Part shown: positions 1 to 10,600 of the stretch, piece by piece
Layout of the letters: the number at the start of each line of letters is the position of its first letter
Position numbering within the stretch: position 1 is the first letter of the stretch
Assembly: GCF_014281055.1 (NCBI RefSeq)
Contig: NZ_JACRSE010000001.1
Location: 186,001-250,000 of the forward strand
Source of the DNA: Fluviispira vulneris
GTDB taxonomy: Bacteria > Bdellovibrionota_B > Oligoflexia > Silvanigrellales > Silvanigrellaceae
Length of the DNA: 64,000 bases
Reading direction: 5' to 3'
Translations under genes and position numbers: made by a program
Notes under the pieces: generated by a model
Database searches by the model: none
What the model was told of the DNA's origin: nothing
What the model saw: only the letters and a program-made list of their open reading frames with translations

Positions 1-672
1 CTGAATTTCACCCTTCCAACTGTTTCCTTTTAAGATAGTGCGCCAAAGGTCGGCAAAAAACGCTCTAGAATGAGTGTGGGAATTTAAAATATTATGATTT
101 TTTCCTAAAAGTTCTTGACTTGTATATCCACTTAATTTGCAGAAATTTTCATTGACGAAAATAATATTTCCACTTTTATCTGTAATACTTATGCTTGCTG
201 CAGAATTTAAAGCATAACTTTGTTTTTCATAAAATAAAAATGCAGATTGTAAAGACTTTTCATACTTTTTTTCAGATGAAAAATCTTTAACTTTAACTAG
301 AATAAAATTTAAATTATGTATATTGTAATTTAAGAATGTAGCTGTTATTAAATAAAATTCCGAAGTTTCACTTTGATTATATTCAATTATAATATTTTTT
401 TTACTTTCTGAAATTTTTTCATAAATTGAAAAAATTTCAGTATATAAATTATCAAAGTTTTTTAATTCATTTATATTTCTAGCCTGTAAGCTGTCAAATA
501 TAATCGAGTTTTTTCCAGAAGAACAATGTTCAATAATTCCATTTGAATCAATAACTAAAAAAGGATCATCGATACTTGTGATTAAAGTTTGGAGTATGAT
601 TTCTTTCGCAGAATAACTATCACTGAGTGCAATTGGATTTTGAAATTCTTCTTCTTTGAGGTTTATTGACAT
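1..672 (-). CDS. PAS-domain signalling protein, 3' part missing (window edge)
   Basis: A minus-strand frame opens at ATG 672 and runs off the left edge after 224 codons with no stop. The N-terminal half looks like a degenerate PAS-like sensor segment (VIDSNGIIEHCS, near residues 40-50). The second half is a clear PAS domain: ITDKSGNIIFVNENFCKLSG, then YTSQELLGKNHNILNS, then the GNSWKGEI element typical of PAS folds in histidine kinases and GGDEF/EAL proteins. The output domain lies outside the window, so kinase versus cyclic-di-GMP enzyme cannot be decided. No transmembrane segment precedes the PAS domains, so it is probably cytoplasmic. It follows the outer-membrane protein gene by about 55 bases on the same strand and may be cotranscribed with it. 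Confidence 0.8.
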   Translation of the reverse strand, partial: MSINLKEEEFQNPIALSDSYSAKEIILQTLITSIDDPFLVIDSNGIIEHCSSGKNSIIFDSLQARNINELKNFDNLYTEIFSIYEKISESKKNIIIEYNQSETSEFYLITATFLNYNIHNLNFILVKVKDFSSEKKYEKSLQSAFLFYEKQSYALNSAASISITDKSGNIIFVNENFCKLSGYTSQELLGKNHNILNSHTHSRAFFADLWRTILKGNSWKGEIQ

Positions 673-726
673 AAATATACTTTCGCCAGAATTTTAGATA
701 ATCTTCTTAACCTATCGGCTTGAATT

Positions 727-1557
727 TTAGATTGATAAACCTACTTGAACCACTCTTCTCGATTCGTTAAAATTTTGTCTAGCATTTGCAGCAGGATTTT
801 TAATTGTAAAACTATTATTTTCAAAAAAACCACTGATTCTTAATATGCCAATTTCTATACCTCCCCCCACTTTATAACCTTGTTGAGCAGCATATGCCGA
901 TGGCAATGCACGCCATTCGTCATTTGAAAAAAGCCATGAACCTTCAATCCGAAGTGCTTGAGCTATATAAATCACCGCGCCTGCTTCCCAATTCCATTCT
1001 TCAAAATATTGGCCTTCCAGTGTTCTTTGTGTATTTCTTAAGTTGATAAACAGAGCTGAGTCTTGTTGATTCCTACCAAAAAATCGGATGGAAGGACCAA
1101 AAGAATCGAATTTTGAGACACCTCGCGACGGTTCTTCCCGGTGCTCGCCAAAAACTCCTAAAACAAGGTTTGGTGTCGTGACCTTAAAAATTCCCGAAAT
1201 GAAATTATTAAAATAAACACTCCCTCCTCCTCCTGAGCCTTCCCATGTGCTTCCATTGGTATCAAATGCGTTGTACCAATTTCCATAAACATAGGGCTCA
1301 AGTCGCGGTGAGTTTTTGGAGTCTTTTCCACTGGTGTAAAAGCGAATAAGAAGGTCAGATTGTTTTAATTTATTTCGCTCAAAGAAAAATGTGCTGAGAG
1401 ACCATCGTTCACTGTCACGCTCGTTCTGCCGTTTATAAGAAAAAGAAGCGCCTCCACTCGAACTATATCCCTGACAATATCCTTGTTTAGTATAAAAAAC
1501 TAGAGCAATAAATGTAATAATTTTTAGCCACCTACTTTTGGATATTTGTATTTGCAT
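727..1557 (-). CDS. Predicted outer-membrane/secreted protein, function unknown
   Basis: I do not recognise a named family. The 276-residue product starts with a basic stretch and a hydrophobic segment (IITFIALVFYT), then a likely signal-peptidase site before QGYSSSGGA. The rest alternates polar and aromatic residues in short strands separated by Gly/Ser/Asn turns (VYFNNFISGIFKV, LVLGVFGEH, FGPSIRFFG, LRIEGSWLFS, VGGGIEIGILRISGFF), as in small beta-barrels, and ends in a strand (RRVVQVGLSI). Start choice: an in-frame ATG at 1569 abuts the AAGAAAGG motif with no spacer, whereas ATG 1557 has that motif about 10 bases upstream, so 1557 is preferred. Barrel topology is inference. Confidence 0.6.
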   Translation of the reverse strand: MQIQISKSRWLKIITFIALVFYTKQGYCQGYSSSGGASFSYKRQNERDSERWSLSTFFFERNKLKQSDLLIRFYTSGKDSKNSPRLEPYVYGNWYNAFDTNGSTWEGSGGGGSVYFNNFISGIFKVTTPNLVLGVFGEHREEPSRGVSKFDSFGPSIRFFGRNQQDSALFINLRNTQRTLEGQYFEEWNWEAGAVIYIAQALRIEGSWLFSNDEWRALPSAYAAQQGYKVGGGIEIGILRISGFFENNSFTIKNPAANARQNFNESRRVVQVGLSI

Positions 1558-1754
1558 TTTTGTTCGCATCCTTTCTTAAAAAGGGAATGTGTCGCTGATT
1601 CCTTTTGATCGGAGATTTTTTCTATGCAAATGGATTATTGCACAATTGCTCTATTTGTGACATACTTCCTGCTTTGAATGGATGAATAAATTGTTTTATT
1701 AGCAAATGTTCTTCATGACTTTATAAGAAATAATAAGCTCAATTAAGGTGCAAA

Positions 1755-3158
1755 ATGACGACTTTACTTTCTCAATTAACTCAGCTTGCCGATATTCATG
1801 CGGATAAGGTTTCTCCAGCGCATATCACTGTTGCTGGTTGGGTTAGAACCAAGCGCGGTTCGAAAAAATTTTCTTTTATAGAACTCAATGATGGAACTTG
1901 TGCGAAGTCTTTGCAAATAGTGATTGATGCTTCTTTGGAGAATTATTCTGAGGTTGAAAAACTAACGACCGGCTGCTCTGTTAAAATTGAGGGAGAATTG
2001 GTTTTAAGTCCTGGAAAAGGACAGAAATATGAAATGCAAGCTAAAAAAGTTCATATTTACGGATTTGCCGATCCTGAGACTTTTCCTCTGCAAAAAAAGG
2101 AAATGAGTTTAGAATATTTGCGTGAAGTTGCTCATGTTCGTCCAAGAACATCAACTTTTTCAAGCGTTTTTAGAATAAGAAGCCGAGTGAGCACAGCGAT
2201 TCATCGTTTTTTTGAAGAACGTGGATTTTGTTATGCACACACCCCAATTTTGACCACAGCAGACGGTGAAGGGGCCGGAGAGTCTTTTAAGGTAACAAAT
2301 TTTGATTTTGATAAATTACCAAAAACAAAGGAAGGAAAAACTGATTTTTCCCAAGACTTTTTTGCTGAGCCAGCTATGTTGTGTGTAACTGGGCAACTTG
2401 AAGGTGAACTGATGGCGATGGGCCTTAATAAAATATATACGTTTGGGCCAACTTTTAGAGCAGAAAATTCAAACACTTCCCGCCATTTGGCTGAATTTTG
2501 GATGATTGAACCCGAAGTGGCATTTGCCGATCTCAATGACAACATGCAACTTGCGCAAGATATGATCCGTTATGTTGTGGCGGATATCCTTAAAAATTGT
2601 TCAGATGATATTGATGTCTGTGTGCAAAAAACACAGCACGATACTCGAGAATATTTACAAATGGCTCTTGAACGTCCATTTGTTCGCGTAAGTTATACAG
2701 AAGCAGTTGATATTTTAAGTAAGTGTAAAAGAGACTTTGAAAACCCAGTTTTTTGGGGATGTGATTTAAAAAGTGAACATGAACGTTACCTTTGTGAAGA
2801 GCACTTTAAATCACCTACAATTGTCTTTGATTATCCTGCAGAACTCAAAGCATTTTATATGTATTTAAATGATGATGGCAAAACAGTACGAGCAATGGAT
2901 ATTCTTATGCCTGGAATTGGTGAAGTTGTTGGTGGAAGTCAACGTGAAGACCGCGAAAGTGTGTTGATTGAGCGTATGAATCACTTAGGAATTGATACTC
3001 AATCCATGGAATGGTATGTGAGTTTAAGACGTTTTGGAACAGTTCCACACTCCGGTTTTGGCGTTGGCCTTGAAAGGCTGATTATGTGGATCACAGGAAT
3101 GAGTAATATTCGTGATGTAATTCCCTTTCCACGTACTCCTGGAAACTGTAAATATTAA
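1755..3158 (+). CDS. asnS: Asparaginyl-tRNA synthetase
   Basis: Class IIb aminoacyl-tRNA synthetase that charges tRNA-Asn with asparagine in the cytoplasm. At 467 residues it matches the usual bacterial length. The N-terminal OB-fold anticodon-binding domain (about residues 20-110) holds VAGWVRTKRGSKKFSFIELN. Class II motif 2 is FRAENSNTSRHLAEFWMIEPE (about 235-255, shown in part). Motif 3 near the end reads GFGVGLERLIMWITGMSNIR, followed by DVIPFPRTPG, the characteristic AsnRS terminus. The ATG is preceded by AAGGTG at a good distance. It is a monocistronic plus-strand gene between two minus-strand genes, and no clear terminator hairpin follows it. AspRS is excluded by the short length and the absence of a GAD insertion. 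Confidence 0.97.
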   Translation: MTTLLSQLTQLADIHADKVSPAHITVAGWVRTKRGSKKFSFIELNDGTCAKSLQIVIDASLENYSEVEKLTTGCSVKIEGELVLSPGKGQKYEMQAKKVHIYGFADPETFPLQKKEMSLEYLREVAHVRPRTSTFSSVFRIRSRVSTAIHRFFEERGFCYAHTPILTTADGEGAGESFKVTNFDFDKLPKTKEGKTDFSQDFFAEPAMLCVTGQLEGELMAMGLNKIYTFGPTFRAENSNTSRHLAEFWMIEPEVAFADLNDNMQLAQDMIRYVVADILKNCSDDIDVCVQKTQHDTREYLQMALERPFVRVSYTEAVDILSKCKRDFENPVFWGCDLKSEHERYLCEEHFKSPTIVFDYPAELKAFYMYLNDDGKTVRAMDILMPGIGEVVGGSQREDRESVLIERMNHLGIDTQSMEWYVSLRRFGTVPHSGFGVGLERLIMWITGMSNIRDVIPFPRTPGNCKY

Positions 3159-3267
3159 TTAGAATCTTATGTCCATTATGATTATATTTGATGCATCTTA
3201 GAATGCTTAGGTCGCATTAAGGTAGGATTAAAAGTATTTTAAAATAAAAACAAAAAATAATTTTAAT

Positions 3268-6261
3268 TTATTGAAAGCCTAAATCAAATATAATCTTTCC
3301 ACTCAAACCTATTTCATATTCTTTAGACAAAATATTTTCTGATTGTACAGGATTTAATCTATAAAATAGCCTTGCTTCTATAGCAAATTTATTATTTTGT
3401 TGAGTTAATTTTAATGCGCTTTCATAACCAAACTGTAGATTTGCAGGTGAAAATTGAACAGGCGCTGTCATCAAAGGGCCTGCTTCTACATGTGCGAATA
3501 GAGTATTGTACTTATAAAAGGTATAACTAGCTAGGACTTCAAATTTCTGAAAATTTCTTATAAGTGTATTAGCCTGATCGTAACCATCTGTTTGTAGTAA
3601 AACTTTTTCATGTAATGAATAATCATACATGATTTTCCAATTATCGTTTAAATCAAATTGCACACCTGCATTTGCATGAAACAGATAAAACTGTCTTTGA
3701 GAAAATACATATATGGGAGATTTTGTCATATCAAAATATGTTGCTCCTAAAGTAAAATGTGAGCGCAAATGATCTGTCCAGTTCTGTGTATGTTCAATTT
3801 GTGCATAGGGACTAGCAGAAGTATAAAATGTATCGTTGCTTCCATTATTTTGATTAGTCTCTTTTAAGGTGTAATAGGAAATACCATTCGTTATACCCAA
3901 AGAATTTGCTGTGTGTTTTCCAAAGAAAGAATTAATTTTTATTACATTTGATTCAAGAGATATCCCACCTTCATTTTTAGCTAGTAACATGTATGAATAG
4001 TTTTCTTGTGGGAGAATTTCTAAATCAGTATAATTATTTGTAGTAATATCTTCTGATATAGTGATAAAATCGTCATCTTTTTCTGATTTTCTTTTTAGAA
4101 TAAAATGCATATCTATATTTGTTTTTACAGAGTCCCATTGAAGATATATTTTATGCTCAATGAGTTCTGCATGAAAATTTGTCACTTTATCGGGGGGGCT
4201 GACAATAGTGATTTCAAATGAATCCTGAGAAATATGAGTCTCATCTACTGCTGATACAATATAATAATATCTCTGACCTTTTTTTGCATTGAAGTCTGTA
4301 ACTGATTTTTCAGTTAAATTATCCTGTATAATTTCGTAATTTTGCATACTCGATAGGCTTCGACTCAAGCGATATTTAATAGAATTATTTCCTTTGTCAA
4401 TATCCCAAGAAAGATGAATATTATTGTTCGTGTCGAGCTGAGCCCTAAAATTATAAGGGATAGGGGGTAAGGTATTTATTTTAATTTTGTTTGTGACAGT
4501 TGGCTTTATTTCGTCATCAATTATTTCAACATAATAGTAGTATGTACTGCCATTAAGTGCGGATTCATCAATGTAATTGCTTTCTGAAATATTATTTGCT
4601 ATTGTAACAAAATCCCTATTTTTATTTAGCGATCTTTTAACTCTATATTTTAATATTTTATTGCCAATATTTTTTGTCCAATTGAGTTTTACATTATTGT
4701 TTTCTATTTTACCAGTAAGAATTGGTTTTAAGTTTTTTGAGGAAATTTCAACTATATTTGAAAAAATATTTATTTCATTCTCATAATATATTTTGACTTT
4801 GTAATAGTATTTACTTCCTAGTGATATATTTTTATCTATATAAGCATTTTTTAAATAATTACTCACTATGACTTTAAATTTTTCCAACTCATTTTCTGAG
4901 CGAAGTATTTCATATTTAAATCCTTTAAAAATATTATTTGTGGACCAACTTAGATAAACTTTTCCATTATTCATAGTTGCTTTTAGGTGCGGTTGTTTCG
5001 GTTCAACAACTAAAGAGATTTCATTAGATTTAATTTTTTTCTCTTTTCCATAGTGCAAAATTACGGTATAAAAATACTGTGTTCCTGGTTGTAATTTGAT
5101 ATCTTCGTAATTATTTTTAGTTGTTAGTTTTTTTATTGTAAAATATGAGCTTTTACTTTTAATAGATCTTTTTATTTCATACATGTTTGAATATTCTTTA
5201 TTTTTTGTATCCCATGTGAGTTTTATGATGCCATTTTCAATTTTCCCTGTAAGTTGAATAGGTTGAATATCTATATTTGTAATATTTATATTGTTATATG
5301 CATTTTCATCATAATTTATTTTTGTTGGTTCATTGCTTTTATTTTCCAGAACACTCGCATTGTCTTTTTTATTATCCAAAAGACTCTCTTTGTCATTGCT
5401 ATTTTCCAGGTTATTCGTATTGTCTTTTCTGTTTTCTAATGCATCATTTTCGGAATTTTTATTATCTAATGATTTTCCATTATCAATAAATTCCATTTGG
5501 TTTTCGTTCTTTAGTTTAAGATTTAACTTTGAGTTCTCTCTACTTTTGTATAACTTTTCTAATTCAGCATAAGTATAAAAATTATTGGAGTTTTGGAAAA
5601 AATTCTTAGATAATTCTTTTGGCTTTTCTTTAAGAATTAATACAGATTTTTCATCTTTTTTCATTAAGTTAAGGGCTATTTTCATTGGAACATATAAGAG
5701 TATTTTTTCTCGTGGAAAGATAAGATCACCTTTTGTAATTCTTTTTTTAGGATTTAGTTCTATCGTAAAATTTAAAGATCCATAGGTACCATATATGGGG
5801 GTTGCATCTAATTTTTGCAGAAGCAAGCTTATCATATCACCATTTTTAACTGTATATATCAAGTAAACATATTCATCATTTCCTTTAAAATGGTTAAATT
5901 TTATTTTAAAATGTTCAATAGATTTTTTATATTCTGTATAGCTTACATTATCAGGTATTGATAATTCAAGGCTTTTAATTGGCAAAATAATTACATCATT
6001 TGGAAAAATAAGGTTGCCTTCTTCATGAATCGTTTCAGGATTAAGCTTAATTATCTCGGATAAATATCCTCTTTTTCCGTATATAGGAGTGAGTTTATTT
6101 TTTCTTAAAATAGATAGAACTGTGTCGCCCTCTTTAATTTTATATGTCGTATTATTTTTTTCTTGAGACAAACATATGCAAGATATTATTGATAATAATA
6201 ATATTAAAATTAAATTAAATAAATGTTTAATTCGCAAAGTATTTTGCTTTGCGCAGGTCAA
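3268..6261 (-). CDS. LysM x2 - FN3 x5 - C-terminal outer-membrane-barrel-like protein
   Basis: Multidomain envelope protein of about 997 residues. After a hydrophobic export signal come two LysM-like peptidoglycan-binding modules, each with an atypical insert: TPIYGKRGYLSEIIKLNP and TPIYGTYGSLNFTIELNP. Then follow an Asn/Lys/Glu-rich linker with 10-residue repeats, five fibronectin-III-like modules of about 85-90 residues (each with an L-x-W strand and a YYY/YFY strand), and about 210 residues of alternating aromatic strands ending FDLGFQ, read here as an outer-membrane barrel. Start choice: GGAGGA stands about 7 bases before TTG 6261, giving a normal signal peptide. An in-frame ATG at 6330 would add 23 residues without a comparable ribosome site. 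The signal ends SIISCICLSQ, so lipidation is possible but uncertain. It is divergent from the DsbA-like gene and is probably part of the same surface system. Confidence 0.75.
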   Translation of the reverse strand: MTCAKQNTLRIKHLFNLILILLLSIISCICLSQEKNNTTYKIKEGDTVLSILRKNKLTPIYGKRGYLSEIIKLNPETIHEEGNLIFPNDVIILPIKSLELSIPDNVSYTEYKKSIEHFKIKFNHFKGNDEYVYLIYTVKNGDMISLLLQKLDATPIYGTYGSLNFTIELNPKKRITKGDLIFPREKILLYVPMKIALNLMKKDEKSVLILKEKPKELSKNFFQNSNNFYTYAELEKLYKSRENSKLNLKLKNENQMEFIDNGKSLDNKNSENDALENRKDNTNNLENSNDKESLLDNKKDNASVLENKSNEPTKINYDENAYNNINITNIDIQPIQLTGKIENGIIKLTWDTKNKEYSNMYEIKRSIKSKSSYFTIKKLTTKNNYEDIKLQPGTQYFYTVILHYGKEKKIKSNEISLVVEPKQPHLKATMNNGKVYLSWSTNNIFKGFKYEILRSENELEKFKVIVSNYLKNAYIDKNISLGSKYYYKVKIYYENEINIFSNIVEISSKNLKPILTGKIENNNVKLNWTKNIGNKILKYRVKRSLNKNRDFVTIANNISESNYIDESALNGSTYYYYVEIIDDEIKPTVTNKIKINTLPPIPYNFRAQLDTNNNIHLSWDIDKGNNSIKYRLSRSLSSMQNYEIIQDNLTEKSVTDFNAKKGQRYYYIVSAVDETHISQDSFEITIVSPPDKVTNFHAELIEHKIYLQWDSVKTNIDMHFILKRKSEKDDDFITISEDITTNNYTDLEILPQENYSYMLLAKNEGGISLESNVIKINSFFGKHTANSLGITNGISYYTLKETNQNNGSNDTFYTSASPYAQIEHTQNWTDHLRSHFTLGATYFDMTKSPIYVFSQRQFYLFHANAGVQFDLNDNWKIMYDYSLHEKVLLQTDGYDQANTLIRNFQKFEVLASYTFYKYNTLFAHVEAGPLMTAPVQFSPANLQFGYESALKLTQQNNKFAIEARLFYRLNPVQSENILSKEYEIGLSGKIIFDLGFQ
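5329..5469 (-). repeat. 30-bp tandem coding repeats (10-residue Leu-Asx-Asn repeats)
   Basis: Within the LysM-FN3-barrel gene, about four and a half copies of a degenerate 30-base unit encode LDNKNSENDA, LENRKDNTNN, LENSNDKESL, LDNKKDNASV and LENKSNE. The unit starts with L-D/E-N and is strongly polar. It lies between the LysM modules and the FN3 modules and probably forms a flexible spacer whose length could vary between strains by slippage. Confidence 0.8.
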
Positions 6262-6418
6262 ATTGTCTTCCTCCAAAACTCTAAATTTATTCATATATTT
6301 CGGAATTTTTGATGCGTATTTGGTGGGCATTGTTTGTTAAAAAAAGAGGAGTTTTGACTAGGAATTTTTTGCATAAAACATGTCAAGATTTTGTTATATT
6401 TGCTCAAATTTATATTGA

Positions 6419-6424
6419 TATAAT
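6419..6424 (+). promoter_or_regulatory. Extended -10 promoter candidate for the DsbA-like gene
   Basis: TGATATAAT contains a perfect TATAAT (6419-6424) with the TGn extension at 6416-6418. It would start transcription about 27 bases before ATG 6458. No good -35 hexamer lies at 16-18 bases, consistent with an extended -10 promoter. The assignment rests on sequence only. Confidence 0.5.
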
Positions 6425-6457
6425 TATTAGAATAAAAAACAACTATGTGGAGAAAAC

Positions 6458-7546
6458 ATGGCTTTTTTAAAAAAATATATTTTACGAGTGCAGTATTTAA
6501 TTTTAATTCTTGGTTTTATAATAGGATTTATTACTCAAAAAATTTATGATGATTATAAAACAAGAATGAATAATAGAAGCTCATTTATTGAGGATAATTA
6601 TTTTGGAAAAAAAGTTTTTAAAGTTGATGGAAAAACTTGGACAACGACCTCATTGCCTTTAAATTCCCTGATAGAGTTAGAGAATTTAGAAAGTAATATT
6701 TTTAATGCTAGAAAAGAATTTTATGAAAAGACCGCTATGCTTATTGCGTTAGCAAATGATAATGAGAAACAGAGTGACTATGATAGTATCAAAAACTACG
6801 CTGATTTATTGAAAGTCTCCCAAGTTGATGAAGTTGAAGCAAAAAATTATTATGATGAGAATGTTCAAAAATATGGCCCTGCAGTTTTTTCTGGGCAAAA
6901 TTTTTCAGATCTTAAAAATCAATTAATTCAACAATTGACAGCAAAAAAAACCGCAGAAAAGTTAAAAGAAAAGTTAAAAGAATTTATTGCTAAAGAACGA
7001 ATCAAAATTTTTACCGACGACTCAAAGGAGAGCTTGATTGATGTAGATTTCTCTCTATATCCTACTCTTGGGAATTTAAATTCAAGTATAACAATTTCCT
7101 ACATTTTTGATTATGAAAATCCAAAAAGTTATGAGATGAATCAACGTATGAATGAGCTGGTCAAAAGATTTTCAGATAGAATAAAGTTTGTGTATATTCC
7201 TATAGCAAAATCTCTCAACGGCATGGGGGCAACCTTTACTAAGGGTGCCTATTGTATGCAAAAAATAGGTAACCACGCTTATTTTGCATACCATAACCGA
7301 TTAATGGAAACTCCAATTGAAACACTGAAGAAAAACTCCGAAGCAGCGCTTGTTCAAGTTGCTCAGTCTATCAATTTTTTAAAACCAAACTTTTTAAACT
7401 GTTTAAAAGAAAATAAAACCAATGAATTTCTCCATGGATTGCGCAATAATTTTTTGCATTCGCAGGAGTCGTTTTATTTAAATAGGAAATTATTACATAC
7501 AAATCTTAATGAACTCGAATATACATTAAAAAAGAAGTTATATTAG
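6458..7546 (+). CDS. Membrane-anchored DsbA-fold protein lacking the CXXC active site
   Basis: The 362-residue product has one N-terminal membrane anchor (YLILILGFIIGFITQ, about residues 13-28) and then a periplasmic body. Residues about 95-185 are helical and resemble the SurA/parvulin-type alpha-domain linker (SQVDEVEAKNYYDENVQKYG). Residues about 205-330 resemble the thioredoxin_4/DsbA fold: SSITISYIFDYENPKSYEMN, then KFVYIPIA, then GAYCMQKIGNHAYFAYHNRL. The position that normally carries CPxC reads ENPKS, so it cannot act as a dithiol oxidase. A chaperone or scaffold role is inference. GGAG precedes the ATG by 7 bases. It lies about 100 bases upstream of the giant lipoprotein gene on the same strand, which suggests that protein as its client. 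Confidence 0.7.
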   Translation: MAFLKKYILRVQYLILILGFIIGFITQKIYDDYKTRMNNRSSFIEDNYFGKKVFKVDGKTWTTTSLPLNSLIELENLESNIFNARKEFYEKTAMLIALANDNEKQSDYDSIKNYADLLKVSQVDEVEAKNYYDENVQKYGPAVFSGQNFSDLKNQLIQQLTAKKTAEKLKEKLKEFIAKERIKIFTDDSKESLIDVDFSLYPTLGNLNSSITISYIFDYENPKSYEMNQRMNELVKRFSDRIKFVYIPIAKSLNGMGATFTKGAYCMQKIGNHAYFAYHNRLMETPIETLKKNSEAALVQVAQSINFLKPNFLNCLKENKTNEFLHGLRNNFLHSQESFYLNRKLLHTNLNELEYTLKKKLY

Positions 7547-7644
7547 TTTTGTCATTCCAATGTCTTTATGCAAAAATTTCTATACAGATTTTTCATGATT
7601 TTATTTATTTTCAAGATAAATGAACTCGAGAAGGTCTGATTTTG

Positions 7645-10600
7645 ATGCGTTTACATATAAATTTCATAAAAATAATTTTTTTTTATACATTTGCTCAACT
7701 TTTTATTTTGGGCTGTAACTATAATCCGTTAGGGGGATCGCATTCAGATATTCAAAATGGTGATAACTATTTTTTAAATACTCCTTCATCATTTGATATA
7801 ACAGGTGTTCTTGTTTCTAATAATAAAATACAACTGGCATGGAGCTCATCGACCCGAGTAGATGATTATACTGTTTCTTATGGGACTTCTTCGGGAAATT
7901 ACTCTATCAATGCAAATAGCTGTACTGCGATTAAGCAAACAGTTTGCACGGTTGCAAACTTAACGAATGGGCAGATTCTATACATTAAAGTTTTTGCTCG
8001 AAATCGATATGGTAAAACAGCATCTAAAAGTGAAGCGGTTGCAACTCCTCAACCCTTTTCATTAAATGTTTTAAGCACTTCAAATGCGTCGATTATTAAA
8101 TGGATAGATGTTTCTGGCGGTCTTGGAAATACAACATACTCTCTTCAATACGGAACAAATTCTGCTTCACTCAATCAGTCCGTTGCATCCATATCAAATG
8201 CTTATTTATTAACTGGATTGCTCGATGGGAATACTTATTATTATACAGTAACAGCAACTAATCCAGCTGGCACAATAACAAGTCTTATGAGCTCTTCTCT
8301 TATAATCAATCCACCTTCAGCTCCTACTTTTGCAGGCGCACCATTGGTAAGCTCAAGTCAGGTGACATTAAATTGGAATGTAGCAGTAGGAGCAGGAACT
8401 CTACGTTATACTTTAGCAAAAAGTTCTAAGTCGGGTGGACCATATGAAAATGTTGCAACTTGCACACAAATAAATGCATTGACTTGTAGCGAAAGTGCAA
8501 GTTCTTTACTTGCAGGAAACTCCTATTATTATGTTGTTTATGCAACTAATGAAGGAGGTGACTCTCCTTTTTCAAGCGAAGCGATCGCTTTAACAATTCC
8601 TTCAATACCTACAGGTCTTAGTCTTTCTGCACCAAATAGTTCTACGAATAATCTTAGTTGGATGGGATCGAGTGGAAATGCAAATGTGACTTATAATATT
8701 TATCGTTCAACAGTAAGCCCTGTCGATACAAGCAATATTGCAAATAAAATAGCAAGTTTGAATTCCACGCAAATTGCACAAATTACAACTTATACTGACA
8801 GCGGCCCTTTTGTCGAAAATACGGTTTATTATTATGCATTAACTGCTTCGAATAGCAGTGGAACTTCGGGTGCTTCACAGCAAAAAAGTATAACTTCTGC
8901 ATTGCTTACAGCCTCGACTCTGACTTCTCCTTCAGTGACAAGTAGTAGTATTAATTTAAATTGGACGAGCGCTGCAGGAAATGCGAATGTTAATTATATA
9001 ATTTATCGCTCTCTGAGCAGTTCTGCAGGAAATTTGGGGAGCATAATTTATTCGAATACCCTGAGTGTGGGAGCAACTAAATCATATACTGACTCAGCAC
9101 TTTCAGAAAATACAAATTATTATTATACAATAATAGCAAATAATGATAGACCAAATTCTATAGGAATTCAGTCAGCTAAAACAACGATTATTACAAGTTT
9201 AGGGAGTCCGATTTCTTTAAGCTTACAATCTGTTACGACTTCATCCGCAAGTTTTAATTGGTCCATGGCTAATGGCAATTCGAGTGTAACTTATAGACTC
9301 TTTCGTTCTGCAACGAGTACAGTCAATACAACAATTGGAAATGAAATATATTCTTCAAATTCTGCTACAAGTTATACAGATACTTCTCTGTCTGCAAGTA
9401 CGAATTATTATTATGCAGTCACTGTCACAAATGGGCAAAATACGATTACATCTTCTCCAGCATTGCAAGTTGTTACTTTACCGAATACGCCTTCGGCTCC
9501 CACTGCTTCGGCAATCAATCGAGTTATTACATTGACTTGGGCACAAAGTCCTTCTGCAGGGAATGCTACTATTACTTATAACGTGCAAAGATATCGACTT
9601 GTAGGTGACACTCCTGTTGATGTGAGTGGCTGTCTAAATATTACCGATGCAAGTCGAACCTGTACGGACATTGTTCCGACTGCAGATGGACTGCCTTATT
9701 ATTATATTGTGAAAGCTGTTACTTTAGGTGGGAACTCTCCTTCTTATAGCGCTGCAAGTGTAGTCACCCCTGTGGCTCAATTTTCTTCATTTACGCCGAC
9801 AACGAATATTACAACATCTCCATCTGCGCAGATCACTTTGAACTGGAGTGGGGGTAGTGGTGCTACAAATTTCTTAGTGTATAGTTCTACAACTGCGGGT
9901 GGATCAGCACCACCTGCTGGCACAGCCACTACCTGCACAAGTACCCCATGTGTGCTTTCAGCAAGCGTAGGAAATATTTTTTATTACTCGTTGGTTGGAA
10001 GCAATACTGGCATTAATTCTACAGCTACAAGAACATCGAATGAAATTTCTGTAACAGTGAATGATACACCCATAACTTCTGTGGTAGCTCAAACATCGCA
10101 AGTGACTATTGGTTGGAGCAGTGTTCTTAACGCAACTAATTATAAGATTTATTATTCAACTTCATCAACTGCTGGAATAGCTGGTAAAACATTGGGTTGC
10201 GATGCGGGATTATCACTTTCCTGTACTGTGACAGGATTGACCAATGGCACTCAATACTATTTTGTCATTGCTATCACTCGATCTGTTGGTGGTACCTTTA
10301 TTGGTTCTGAGTTTTTAGCGACTCCCATAAGCTCATTTAGTATAACATCGCTTGCGTCAGCAAGTTCTACCTCAGCAAATATAACATGGGAATTAGCTTT
10401 GGGAGCAACGAGTTATGACATTAAATACGGAACAAGTTCTGGCAATTATTCAGAAGGAAATGTCTCAGTTGCGGCAAGTGTATCACAACCTTATTTAATC
10501 ACAGGATTGAGTGCAGGTTCTACTTATTATTTTATGGTAACAGCAAAAAATAATTCCGGAGCAGTTGATGCCATAAGTGAAGTACAACTGGTTCAACAAG

